A stretch of 40,238 nt of DNA from Verrucomicrobiota bacterium (GTDB lineage Bacteria > Verrucomicrobiota > Verrucomicrobiia > Limisphaerales > SXTU01), in the NCBI GenBank assembly GCA_016235545.1, contig JACRKB010000184.1:1-40238 (forward strand), given 5' to 3'. Numbering within the stretch: the stretch's first letter is position 1; the number at the start of each line of letters is the position of its first letter. Positions 6,987 to 14,598 of the stretch are shown here, piece by piece. The notes under the pieces were generated by a model that searched no databases, was not told the DNA's origin, and was given only the letters and a program-made list of their open reading frames with translations. A program made the translations under genes and the position numbers.

Positions 6987-8192
6987 TCAAGGCGGCGAGA
7001 CTTCCGCCACCGCCTTGCGTATCAAGTCCCTGAACTTCGGGAGGCCCTCGTCGAACGCCGCCGAGATGGGCAGCACGGGTGTGCGCGGGACGCGGCGCTT
7101 GAATTTCTTCAGGTTCGCCACGGCCACCGGCTCGTCCATCTTGTTCGCAACAACGAGGCGCGGCTTGTCCAACAGCACTGGGTCGTAAAGCTCCAGCTCG
7201 CTCAGGAGCTGCTTGTAGTCATTCCACGGCTCGCGCCCGTCCGTGCCCGCCATGTCCAGCAGGATGACGAGGATTTTGCAGCGCGTGATGTGGCGCAGGA
7301 ACGCGTGGCCGAGGCCGACGTTCTCGTGCGCGCCCTCGATGAGGCCCGGCACGTCGCAAAGGGTGAGCCGTTTGAAGTCGGCGTATTCCACAATGCCCAC
7401 CTGCGGCGTGAGCGTGGTGAAGGGATAAGCCGCAATCTTAGGACGCGCACGGGAAATGGCCGTGAGCAGCGTGGACTTGCCGGCGTTTGGGTAGCCGACC
7501 ACGCCGACGTCCGCCATCATCCGCAGCTCGAAACGATAGCTGCCCTCGCTGCCCTCCTCGCCCGGCTGCGCGAAGCGCGGCGTCTGGTTTCGCGCGGTGG
7601 CGAAGTTGCGGTTGCCAAGGCCGCCGCGACCGCCCTTGCACAGCACGAACTGCTGGCCGTGAACCGTCAGGTCGGCCACGAGCTCCGCATCATCCGGCCC
7701 AATTTGAACCGCCCATGAATCGTTCTCCGCCGACAGGTCGATCTCCTCTGCCATTTCGTCGCCGGCGACCCGCAGCAAGGGCCGTTTGGAAGTGGGAATG
7801 AGCATCGGCTCCTCCTGCTGTTCGGACTTCTTCCTGGTCTCGGCCGGGACCGTCGCAGAGGCGTCATCGGGTGACACCGCATCCTCCAGCGGGTCCGGGA
7901 GCTTCCAGACCAGTGTGCCGCAAGGCACCTTCACGATGAGGTCCTTGCCTGCATGGCCGTCCATGCCCTTGCCCATGCCGTGCTGGCCATTTTCCGCGAC
8001 AAGCCGCGACACGTAAAACTGGCCGATGAGATTGTTCAGGTCGTGGTCCGCTTGAAGGATCACGCTGCCGCCGCGCCCGCCGTTGCCGCCGTCCGGCCCG
8101 CCCTTGGGCCGGTAAGCCTCGCGACAGAACGCGACGCAGCCCCGCCCGCCGTGGCCGGCGCTTGCGAACACTTTGATCTCGTCAACGAACAT
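6987..8192 (-). CDS. obgE: Obg family GTPase ObgE/CgtA
   Basis: A 401-residue ribosome-associated GTPase involved in large-subunit assembly. The N-terminal glycine-rich Obg domain is clear (VDEIKVFASAGHGGRGCVAF, GGPDGGNGGRGGSV). The G domain has G1 GYPNAGKST (K239), the switch region with AAYPFTTLTPQVGIV, G3 DVPGLIEGAHENVGLG and G4 NKMD. The Obg domain is interrupted by an acidic insertion at about residues 97-168, between VPCGTLVWK and ELVADLTVHGQQFVLCKGG; typical bacterial Obg has only a short turn here. No C-terminal OCT domain is present. The gene lies downstream of rplU and rpmA, the usual order, but a strong terminator separates it from rpmA. Confidence 0.95.
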   Translation of the reverse strand: MFVDEIKVFASAGHGGRGCVAFCREAYRPKGGPDGGNGGRGGSVILQADHDLNNLIGQFYVSRLVAENGQHGMGKGMDGHAGKDLIVKVPCGTLVWKLPDPLEDAVSPDDASATVPAETRKKSEQQEEPMLIPTSKRPLLRVAGDEMAEEIDLSAENDSWAVQIGPDDAELVADLTVHGQQFVLCKGGRGGLGNRNFATARNQTPRFAQPGEEGSEGSYRFELRMMADVGVVGYPNAGKSTLLTAISRARPKIAAYPFTTLTPQVGIVEYADFKRLTLCDVPGLIEGAHENVGLGHAFLRHITRCKILVILLDMAGTDGREPWNDYKQLLSELELYDPVLLDKPRLVVANKMDEPVAVANLKKFKRRVPRTPVLPISAAFDEGLPKFRDLIRKAVAEVSPP

Positions 8193-8331
8193 GGTGGGAA
8201 GAAATCACGGATGGAGGGACGAACCGGCGGGCTTCAACCGCAGATGATTTTCCACGTCCAGCTTGAACAGGCTGACCGTCGAAATAGTGCCAGTCTGTTT
8301 CCATCAATTGTTTGAAACTGCCGCTATAAAC

Positions 8332-8357
8332 AAAAAAGGCGAGGCCGGAGCCTCGCC
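8332..8357 (-). terminator. Rho-independent terminator after rpmA
   Basis: Read on the minus strand: GGCGAGGC-TCCG-GCCTCGCC, a perfect 8-bp GC-rich stem, followed directly by six T. It lies 22 bases past the rpmA stop. It would separate rplU-rpmA transcription from obgE, so obgE probably has its own promoter within 8193-8331. Confidence 0.92.
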
Positions 8358-8378
8358 CGTGAATGGGTGACGACGAGG

Positions 8379-8663
8379 TCAGTTCGTGGCCGCTGCCGCT
8401 GCCGCCACTTCAGGTGCAGGCATCGGCGTGACGCCGACGATACGCTTGCCCTTCTCGAACTTGACGTGGCCGTCCACGAGGGCGAACAGCGTCCAGTCGC
8501 GGCCTGTGCCGACGTTCCGCCCCGCGTTAAACTTGGAGCCGACCTGACGGACAATGATGCTGCCGGCGGTGACATATTCGCCGCCGAACGCTTTCACGCC
8601 GCGGCGCTTCGAATTTGAATCGCGCCCGTTGCGGCTGCTGCCTTGACCTTTCTTGTGTGCCAT
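8379..8663 (-). CDS. rpmA: 50S ribosomal protein L27
   Basis: A 94-residue L27. The conserved core starts directly after the initiator Met, [16 protein letters not shown], with no N-terminal cleavage extension, followed by [21 protein letters not shown] and GTKF-type residues. The C-terminal tail ([13 protein letters not shown]) is Ala-rich and longer than usual, and may be disordered. It lies 38 bases downstream of rplU in the expected rplU-rpmA operon and is followed by a strong terminator. Confidence 0.97.
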   Translation of the reverse strand: MAHKKGQGSSRNGRDSNSKRRGVKAFGGEYVTAGSIIVRQVGSKFNAGRNVGTGRDWTLFALVDGHVKFEKGKRIVGVTPMPAPEVAAAAAATN

Positions 8664-8701
8664 AAAATTTCTTTCCGGCGAGCTGGCGGGCCAGCCCGCG
8701 C

Positions 8702-9013
8702 CTAAGCTTTGATTTCCGTGATTTTGACGACCGTGAGTTCCTGCCGGTGGCCGACCGTGCGGTGGTAGCCCTTGCGGCGCTTCATCTTGAAAGCGATGAG
8801 CTTCTGACCGCGCTTGTGCGCGACCACGTCGGCCACCACCGTCGCCGAGGCGACTGTCGGGCTGCCGACAGTGGACTTGCCGTCAGCATTGACGAGCAGC
8901 ACGCGGTCAAACGTGACCGGCTGCCCGGCCTCAACGGCCAGTCGCTCGATCTCCAGCGTGTCACCGGCGCTGACGCGATACTGCTTCCCGCCTGTTTCTA
9001 AAACTGCATACAT
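8702..9013 (-). CDS. rplU: 50S ribosomal protein L21
   Basis: A 103-residue L21, normal length. The family starts with [18 protein letters not shown] and ends with the RNA-binding [24 protein letters not shown]. First gene of the rplU-rpmA pair. The leader (9014 onwards) contains a CCCTTTTAAGGG palindrome just upstream of the start, which might be a regulatory hairpin or chance. Confidence 0.97.
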   Translation of the reverse strand: MYAVLETGGKQYRVSAGDTLEIERLAVEAGQPVTFDRVLLVNADGKSTVGSPTVASATVVADVVAHKRGQKLIAFKMKRRKGYHRTVGHRQELTVVKITEIKA

Positions 9014-9226
9014 AAGTTTGTGCCCTTAAAAGGGAGGCGGATGACACCAAAGATGCACCGAGGTGTCAACAGGGCATTTCTGGCTTTTGTCTGTTCTCAG
9101 ATGCTTGCCTCCAAGGAATTGAGATGCGCCCGTCAACCTGTTCGCGACAGAACCGTGATTGCACCCGCGCTGCCGGTGGCTACACTCGCCGCGAATTCAC
9201 CGTTCAACACTGTTGCCATCCTGCCT

Positions 9227-10324
9227 ATGAAAACTCCCGTCTCCCGTCGCCGTTTCGTCTCCGCCATCGCCACCGCCACCGCTGCGATCACGGTGCCAGG
9301 CTGCCGCACGGCGCAAAAGTCTGATGCGAAAAGGCTCATCATCGGCACCGGCGAGCATCGCTACGAAGTGCTGCACGACTGGGCGCAGCTCCCCGACCGG
9401 TATTCCTGGCAGACCACTCACAACGTCGCCGTGGACCGCGACCAAAACCTCTACGTCATCCACGAGGGCCGCGAGAACTTGAAGGACCACCCGTCCATCT
9501 TTGTCTTCGACCGCAAGGGCAGGTTCATCCGCGCCTTCGGCAACCAGTTTCAAGGCGGTGGCCACGGGCTGGAGGTCCGCACCGAAGGCAAGGAGCAGTT
9601 CCTCTGGGTCACGGGCTATCAGCAGCTGAAGAACTTCGCCAAGCTCACGCTCAAGGGCGAGGTCGTCTGGGAGAAGCGCGCGCCGATGGAGTCCGGCATT
9701 TACGCGAAGGACGAGGACACCAAGCCCGCCAAGCGCTGGGGCCGCGACGCCTTCATGCCGACGAACTTCGCCTTCCTTCCCGACGGCGGCTTCTTCCTCG
9801 CCGACGGCTACGGCGCGCACCGCGTCCATCGCTACGACAGGAACGGCAGGTGGGTCTCCCTGTTCGGCGCGCCGGGCACCGGCCCCGGACAGTTCAATTT
9901 GCCGCACGGCATCTGGCTGGACGACCGCCCCGGACGCACACCATCCGTCGTCGTGGCCGACCGCGCGAACAAGAGGCTGCAATGGTTCACGCTCGAAGGC
10001 AGGCATCTCAAGACGCTCGATGGCTTCATCCTCCCTGCGAACCTCGACTCGCATAAAGATGTGCTGCTCGTGCCAGACCTCAGTGCGCGCATCACGCTCC
10101 TCGACAAGGATGACAAAGTCATCACGCACCTCGGCGAGGACCCCGAGTGGCGCGCGCAAGTGCTCAAGGATGGCATGAAACTGCGCCGCGAAGAGAAGGG
10201 TGAGGGCTGGGTCCCCGGCAGGTTCCTCCACCCGCACGACGCGTGCTTCGACCCCGCCGGGAACATCTTCGTCGCCGAGTGGGTCAACACGGGCCGCATC
10301 ACGAAGCTGCGGAAGGTGAGCTGA
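9227..10324 (+). CDS. NHL/SMP-30-like beta-propeller lipoprotein
   Basis: A 365-residue exported protein. The start at 9227 gives an N-terminus with Arg-rich SRRRF, a hydrophobic stretch and a lipobox-like ITVPGC, so it is probably lipidated after Tat or Sec export. The body is a repeating propeller: NVAVDRDQNLYVIHEG, SIFVFDRKGRFIRAFGNQ, LPDGGFFLADGYGAHRVHRYDRNGRW, FNLPHGIWLDD, VVVADRANKRLQWFT and HPHDACFDPAGNIFVAEW, the pattern of NHL repeats. The substrate is unknown. In Planctomycetota and Verrucomicrobiota such proteins are common and often annotated as peptidylglycine monooxygenase-like or 6-bladed propellers. It is a single gene, divergent from rplU. Confidence 0.82.
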   Translation: MKTPVSRRRFVSAIATATAAITVPGCRTAQKSDAKRLIIGTGEHRYEVLHDWAQLPDRYSWQTTHNVAVDRDQNLYVIHEGRENLKDHPSIFVFDRKGRFIRAFGNQFQGGGHGLEVRTEGKEQFLWVTGYQQLKNFAKLTLKGEVVWEKRAPMESGIYAKDEDTKPAKRWGRDAFMPTNFAFLPDGGFFLADGYGAHRVHRYDRNGRWVSLFGAPGTGPGQFNLPHGIWLDDRPGRTPSVVVADRANKRLQWFTLEGRHLKTLDGFILPANLDSHKDVLLVPDLSARITLLDKDDKVITHLGEDPEWRAQVLKDGMKLRREEKGEGWVPGRFLHPHDACFDPAGNIFVAEWVNTGRITKLRKVS

Positions 10325-10325
10325 G

Positions 10326-10348
10326 ACCAATTCCAATAGAGAATTGGT
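10326..10348 (+). terminator. Hairpin after the NHL lipoprotein gene
   Basis: ACCAATTC-(7 bases)-GAATTGGT, an 8-bp perfect stem one base past the stop codon. There is no T-tract, so it may stabilise the 3' end rather than terminate by itself. Confidence 0.5.
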
Positions 10349-10718
10349 GCGCTGCCGTCCGGCCCTCGTCGTCCGGGAGGGAATCCGCGAGCATCCAAAG
10401 TCGCGGTTGCCGCCCCTGAACTGAGCCGGAAAGGAGCAGGATTAGGATTGTGAGCAGGAGTTGAAGCCGCACGATCCCCTCGTGCTCAGCCATTGGCTGT
10501 CGGTTCAAAAACTGGAACACATCGAGGATGGCGTGGGTGCATCTCAGTGTCTTCAACCCGATTTCCGAAATTGGAACCGCAGAGGACGCGAGAGAGGCGG
10601 ACGAGCGCGGCGTTCACGCCGCAGCAGGCCGGGGAGAAAAAGTGCATTCGGCTGCCAGTTGGTTTAGGCATGTCCCTGCGGCCTCAAGGCCGCGCCCCTG
10701 GCCGACGGTTCGCATCCG

Positions 10719-10755
10719 ACTTCGGTGTTCGGGTTAAAAACCCGAACACCGAAGT
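10719..10755. repeat. 17-bp perfect palindrome at the edge of element copy B
   Basis: ACTTCGGTGTTCGGGTT, then AAA, then its exact reverse complement. The right arm is the terminus of element copy B. The left arm looks like the same terminus of a second, mostly lost copy in opposite orientation, so this reads as an end-to-end junction of two elements. Confidence 0.85.
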
Positions 10756-10920
10756 TGAATGGGGAGCGCGCCCGCCCCCGCGCTGATTTCCGCGCCCTCG
10801 CGGAAAACTCGGGCGCAGAGAAATGTTCCGTGCGTTCGTTCCAGTGCCGCAGGTCATAGGCGGGCCGCGAGGGCGTGGCCAGCAACGCCCGGGGCGTGCG
10901 TGCCCCCCGGAATTCGGGTT
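10739..10920 (-). repeat. Dispersed ~180-bp element, copy B
   Basis: The reverse complement aligns end to end with 3314-3493. Both ends of this copy start with AACCCGAA read inward (AACCCGAATTCCG and AACCCGAACACCG), that is, short imperfect terminal inverted repeats, as in MITE-type elements. It carries no transposase. Confidence 0.85.
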
Positions 10921-11077
10921 AGAAGAGAATGTCCTTCATCGGCATCTTCGTCTGCGTGTGGCTTCCCATGCGGCTTCAATTCCTGACTAGACCCGCTGGC
11001 AGGGAGCGCGCACTGTTTCCGCGCAGCCGAGACTTTGACTGGGCGACCACGCGCAAACGTCCAACGCCGCAACTTTT

Positions 11078-12880
11078 ATGACAGAGACCATCGCCTTCAA
11101 ACCGCCCGGCAGCTACACATCCGCCTCGGTTCCCAAGCATGTCGTCCAGCAGCGCTTCCGCACGCCGAAGAAAAACATCCCGCAGACACCCATCGAGCGG
11201 AACCATTTCCTCCACGTCATCCGCAACTACGTCGCCGAGTTCAACCCGGTGCCGCCCATGCCCACCGACGAGCTGAAGGTCCACGCCGACCGCGTCATCG
11301 GCATGCTCCGGTGCGACCCCATCTACCGCGACTACATCGGCGTGCTCATCAACAACGAGATGTGGCGCGAGCAAATCGCCGCCGTCCCCTTCGAGCGCCG
11401 GCTGCTGCTGCTGCCCAAGTGCCTCCGAGTCGAGGCGAAGTGCCCCGCGCCCTTCGATGAGTTCGGCCTGCTGTGCAAACAATGCGGCCTCTGCACGATC
11501 CAGGATTTGCAGGCGGAGGCGGAGAAACTCGGTTACGCGACGCTCGTGGCGGAGGGCTCGGCCATCGTCATGTCGCTCATCCAAACCGGCAAGGTGGAGG
11601 CCATCGTCGGCGTGAGCTGCCTGAGCGTGCTCGAACGCGCGTTCCCCTACATGGAAGCCGCCGCGATTCCCGGAGTCGCGATTCCGCTGCTTCAGGACGA
11701 CTGCATTGACACCACCGTGGACCTCGACTGGGTGTGGGATTACATCCACCTGACCAGCGATGACCAGACGCGCCGCCTCGACCTTGGCGCGCTGCGGGAC
11801 GAGGTGGATTTCTGGTTCAGCCCCGTCGCGCTCGACACCATCATGGGCAACGCCGAGGGCGAGACCGAGCGCATCGCGCGCGACTGGCTTATGCGCGCGG
11901 GCAAGCGCTGGCGGCCTTTCCTCGCTGTGTCCACGTTCCAGGCTTTGCGCCGCGACACCGGCAAGCCGCTGCCCGAGGACATCAAGAAAGCCGCCGTCGC
12001 CGTCGAGTGTTTCCACAAGGCCTCGCTCATCCACGACGACATCGAAGACAACGACGCACTCCGTTACGGCGAGAAGACGCTGCACGAGGAATACGGCACG
12101 GCCGTCGCGCTGAACGTGGGCGACCTGCTCATCGGCGAAGGCTATCGCCTGCTCGCCGCGTGCAAGGCCAGCCCCGAGGCCAAGGCCGAGATGGTGCGTG
12201 TGGCCAGCGAAGGTCACCGCGAACTCTGCCGCGGCCAGGGCGCGGAACTTTGCTGGGCGCGCAACCCGCAGACGCTCACGCAGCACCAGGTGCTGGACAT
12301 TTTCCGCAAGAAGACCGCGCCGGCCTTCGAGGTCGCGCTGCGCGTCGGCGCGCTCTACGCGGGCGTCGAGCAGCACGAGGAAGTCGAGGACGTGCTGCAC
12401 GTTTACAGCGAGGCGCTCGGCATCGCCTACCAAATCCGCGACGATCTCAGCGACCTCGGCGACACCGGCGAAACCAATGACATTGCCGGCCTGCGCCCGA
12501 GCCTGCTGCTCGCCGTCGCGCACGAGAAGGCGAAGGACGCCAAGAAGGAACTTCTTGCGAGCGTGTGGCGTCGCCAGCTCCCCGCCGGCGTCAGCGTGAA
12601 GGACATTGAAGCTCTCTACACCGAAATCGGTGCCGACCTCCGCGCCAAGACTTTGCTGGAAACCTACAAGGAAGAAGCCGTGCGCTGCCTGCAAGACTTG
12701 GAGAGCCCAAACCTCAAAGGCCTGCTGCGCCGCGTGCTGGGGAAGATTTTCAACGACGTGGAGATCAAGGGATGGTGCAAGGAGCAGGAACAGATGAACG
12801 GCATCCGCGACGGCTCGCGTGTCGGGGAGAATGCCCCTTACGAGGCTCCGCGCGAGCTGGATGCAGTGATGGCGAAGTGA
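11078..12880 (+). CDS. DUF116-polyprenyl diphosphate synthase fusion protein
   Basis: A 600-residue two-domain protein. Residues about 90-230 match DUF116: a cysteine cluster C115, C122, C133, C136, C139 (KCLRVEAKC, CKQCGLC), then EAEKLGYATLVAEGSAIV and EAIVGVSCLSVLE. The clustered Cys suggest Fe-S or zinc binding. Residues about 265-570 are a trans-isoprenyl diphosphate synthase with GKRWRPFL, the first Asp-rich motif DDIED (D320-D324) and the second DDLSD (D455-D459). Both Asp motifs are intact, so it should make a polyprenyl diphosphate from IPP. The DUF116 role is unknown. The C-terminal 40 residues look like a family-specific tail. It stands alone and converges on the HpnI-like gene, with 36 bases between them. 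Confidence 0.9.
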   Translation: MTETIAFKPPGSYTSASVPKHVVQQRFRTPKKNIPQTPIERNHFLHVIRNYVAEFNPVPPMPTDELKVHADRVIGMLRCDPIYRDYIGVLINNEMWREQIAAVPFERRLLLLPKCLRVEAKCPAPFDEFGLLCKQCGLCTIQDLQAEAEKLGYATLVAEGSAIVMSLIQTGKVEAIVGVSCLSVLERAFPYMEAAAIPGVAIPLLQDDCIDTTVDLDWVWDYIHLTSDDQTRRLDLGALRDEVDFWFSPVALDTIMGNAEGETERIARDWLMRAGKRWRPFLAVSTFQALRRDTGKPLPEDIKKAAVAVECFHKASLIHDDIEDNDALRYGEKTLHEEYGTAVALNVGDLLIGEGYRLLAACKASPEAKAEMVRVASEGHRELCRGQGAELCWARNPQTLTQHQVLDIFRKKTAPAFEVALRVGALYAGVEQHEEVEDVLHVYSEALGIAYQIRDDLSDLGDTGETNDIAGLRPSLLLAVAHEKAKDAKKELLASVWRRQLPAGVSVKDIEALYTEIGADLRAKTLLETYKEEAVRCLQDLESPNLKGLLRRVLGKIFNDVEIKGWCKEQEQMNGIRDGSRVGENAPYEAPRELDAVMAK

Positions 12881-12916
12881 GCGGGAGGAGGAATCTGCGC
12901 CTCGGGATTCTCCGGC

Positions 12917-14140
12917 TCACCCGGCTGAGGCAGGGATGAGCTTGCCGCCGGGCAGGACGCGCAGCCGCTGGCCGCGCCAGACGACGGTGTTGCCGAGGAA
13001 GGCCAGCGCCCAGATGGGGACTTGGAGGAGGTCTTTGAGTGTCGTTGACCCATCCCAACCAGGCGGCACGGTCGCTTGCGTGAGAGCTTCAAGCAATTTG
13101 CGGCTCGAATGCGAACGAAGGACTAATCCGAACGTGAACAGGAAGAAGGTCGCCAAAACTAAGAAGGCCCCTGTTCTGGTTTCCGGAGAGTCCGGATAAG
13201 TCGGGAAGCTCCGATGGAACTGGACGTTGCTGGCAAGAAGCCAGACTAGCGGCCACAGAGTCGCATTGCTCAGGATGCTGAAGAAATACGGCACGGGCTG
13301 GCAGACGCGGATGGTGCGCGCCCAGCGGAGTTGGTGCGCCCAGACTTCGCGCCAGCCTTGCTCCCGCTCGCGGCACTCGACGACCACGGGGCAAAGCTCA
13401 ATGCGGTAGCCGCGCTTCGCGATTTGGTTGCCGAGCTGGTAGTCGTCGGCGAGGTAGTCCACCAGCGCGCGGAAGCCGCCGATTTCGTTGAGCTGCTGCC
13501 GGCGCGTCGCCATCACCGCGCCGAGGGCGAAGTCGAGCGGCTTGAGCGTGCGCGATTGGAGCACCTGGCTCCAGAAGTCGGCGTTCACGGCCACGGCCTC
13601 CCATTGCATCGCGAGCGTGGTCGGGTTGGTGAGCGCGTAGAAGCAGTTCACGAGGCCGGCCTGCGGGTCGCGCAGGGGCTGGAGGATTTGAGCGAGGAAG
13701 TCCGGCGGCACGCGCGTGTCGGCGTCGCTGACGACGAGGTGGTCGTGCTGCGCGAGGCGTTCGAGGTGGACGAGCGTGGAGACTTTGGCGTTGGGGCCGA
13801 GCTGTTCGGGACAGAGGACGAGCTGGGTGTTCGCCTGCGGATGCTCGGCGATGAGTTTGCGGACGAGTTCGCAGACGGGGTCATCCGCTGCTGCTACGCC
13901 GAAGAGGAGTTGCACCGGGCCGCGATAGTCTTGCTTGAACCAGCTCTCCAGACAGCCGCGCGTCTCGGGGTCGAGGCCCTTGAGCGGCTTGAGGAGCGTG
14001 ACGCCGGGGGCAAAGGAGATGTCCGCCGCGCGCTGGTGGAGCGGGAAGCGGCGCGCGGCGAGCCATTGCCAGAGCGTGATGGCGAGGCTCAGGAGCGCGA
14101 GCGCGGCGAGGATGAGGTGCAGAATCATTGCTCGGCGCAT
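12917..14140 (-). CDS. HpnI-like / ceramide glucosyltransferase-like GT21 glycosyltransferase
   Basis: A 407-residue membrane glycosyltransferase. An N-terminal membrane segment (ILHLILAALALLSLAITLWQW) is followed by a GT-A domain with VTLLKPLKGLDPET, HLVVSDADTRVPPDFL (metal-binding DxD type), LADDYQLGNQIAKRGY and the acceptor motif HQLRWART (Q-x-x-R-W type). C-terminal membrane segments follow (LWPLVWLLASNVQ, FLVLATFFLFTFGLVL, LQVPIWALAFLGNTVVW). These match HpnI (hopanoid-associated GlcNAc transfer) and ceramide glucosyltransferase. The neighbouring polyprenyl synthase fits an isoprenoid or hopanoid context, but no hpn/shc gene is in view, so the substrate is open. The start at 14140 is chosen as the first ATG; one five codons in is possible. 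Confidence 0.85.
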   Translation of the reverse strand: MRRAMILHLILAALALLSLAITLWQWLAARRFPLHQRAADISFAPGVTLLKPLKGLDPETRGCLESWFKQDYRGPVQLLFGVAAADDPVCELVRKLIAEHPQANTQLVLCPEQLGPNAKVSTLVHLERLAQHDHLVVSDADTRVPPDFLAQILQPLRDPQAGLVNCFYALTNPTTLAMQWEAVAVNADFWSQVLQSRTLKPLDFALGAVMATRRQQLNEIGGFRALVDYLADDYQLGNQIAKRGYRIELCPVVVECREREQGWREVWAHQLRWARTIRVCQPVPYFFSILSNATLWPLVWLLASNVQFHRSFPTYPDSPETRTGAFLVLATFFLFTFGLVLRSHSSRKLLEALTQATVPPGWDGSTTLKDLLQVPIWALAFLGNTVVWRGQRLRVLPGGKLIPASAG

Positions 14141-14187
14141 GATGGCCCCACCTAGCCGGGGCGAGGCAAGTGTGTTAGCAAAGGCTC

Positions 14188-14409
14188 ATGCAAACCGAAG
14201 ACATCCGTTCGTTCCTGCGGGCTTGACCGTTCCGTCCCTTCACCGTCGTCATGGAGAGCGAAAAGACCGTCCACATCCCGCACCCCGACTTCGCCTTCCT
14301 CACGCCTCCGGGACAAGCGCTGGTCATCGGGCGGGCAGAGAACAATGCCGTCGATATTCTGGACGTGCCGTTGATCGCTCGAATCGAGGTGCCGGAACTA
14401 AGGCGCTAA
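14188..14409 (+). pseudogene. Small conserved-type protein gene interrupted by an in-frame TGA
   Basis: From an ATG at 14188 (AAAGG 4-5 bases upstream as a good ribosome site) a single frame runs to TAA at 14407, 73 codons, broken only by TGA at 14224-14226 (codon 13). Reading through gives MQTEDIRSFLRA, the stop, then PFRPFTVVMESEKTVHIPHP and later NNAVDILDVPLIARIEV. The stop falls in the linker before a PF-x-PF motif; I associate that layout with short (about 75-95 residue) hypothetical proteins in Planctomycetota/Verrucomicrobiota. The rest of the frame has the GC-rich third positions of a real gene. A re-start at the ATG at 14251 would give only 52 residues. The final stop overlaps the first base of the repeat element that follows. 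Confidence 0.65.
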
Positions 14410-14566
14410 ACCCGAACTCCGAAATGGAATGGCCGCGAGAGGGCGCAAAGCCAAGTTTCTGGCAGGAGGACGAGGTGGGTGGAAACTGTCCCTGCTCCAG
14501 TCATCCCCGACTCGGCTCCTTTGTGTTCTTTGCCCTCTTGCGTGGCTGAACTTCGGAGCTCGGGAT
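14409..14566. repeat. 158-bp element with terminal inverted repeats
   Basis: The left end AACCCGAACTCCGAAATGG with CCGCGAGAGGGCGCAAAG is matched in inverse by the right end, CTTTGCCCTCTTGCG ... CTTCGGAGCTCGGGAT. The ends are about 38-40 bases long and imperfect. No coding potential. It lies between the broken small gene and the gspE-like gene (3' side). Related left ends occur at 10547 and 16046. Confidence 0.8.
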
Positions 14567-14598
14567 CAAACCAGCCCGGCCTGCGCTGCGCGCACGCC

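Larger units (their letters stand above)
10349..11077. other. Gene-free region with repeat remnants
   Basis: No convincing gene in either direction. It contains a diverged copy (from 10547) of the AACCCGA-TCCGAAAT-GGA repeat also seen at 14409 and 16046. It also holds a GCGGCCT/AGGCCGC hairpin (10678-10693), a 17-bp perfect palindrome (10719-10755) and the full-length copy B of the 180-bp element (10739-10920). The last 150 bases before the DUF116-polyprenyl synthase start presumably hold its promoter, but I see no strong match. Confidence 0.75.

Noticed and set aside
14224-14226. TGA at codon 13 as a selenocysteine codon
   Set aside because: No selenocysteine insertion hairpin or redox motif is visible, and the position is in a linker; a nonsense mutation is simpler.
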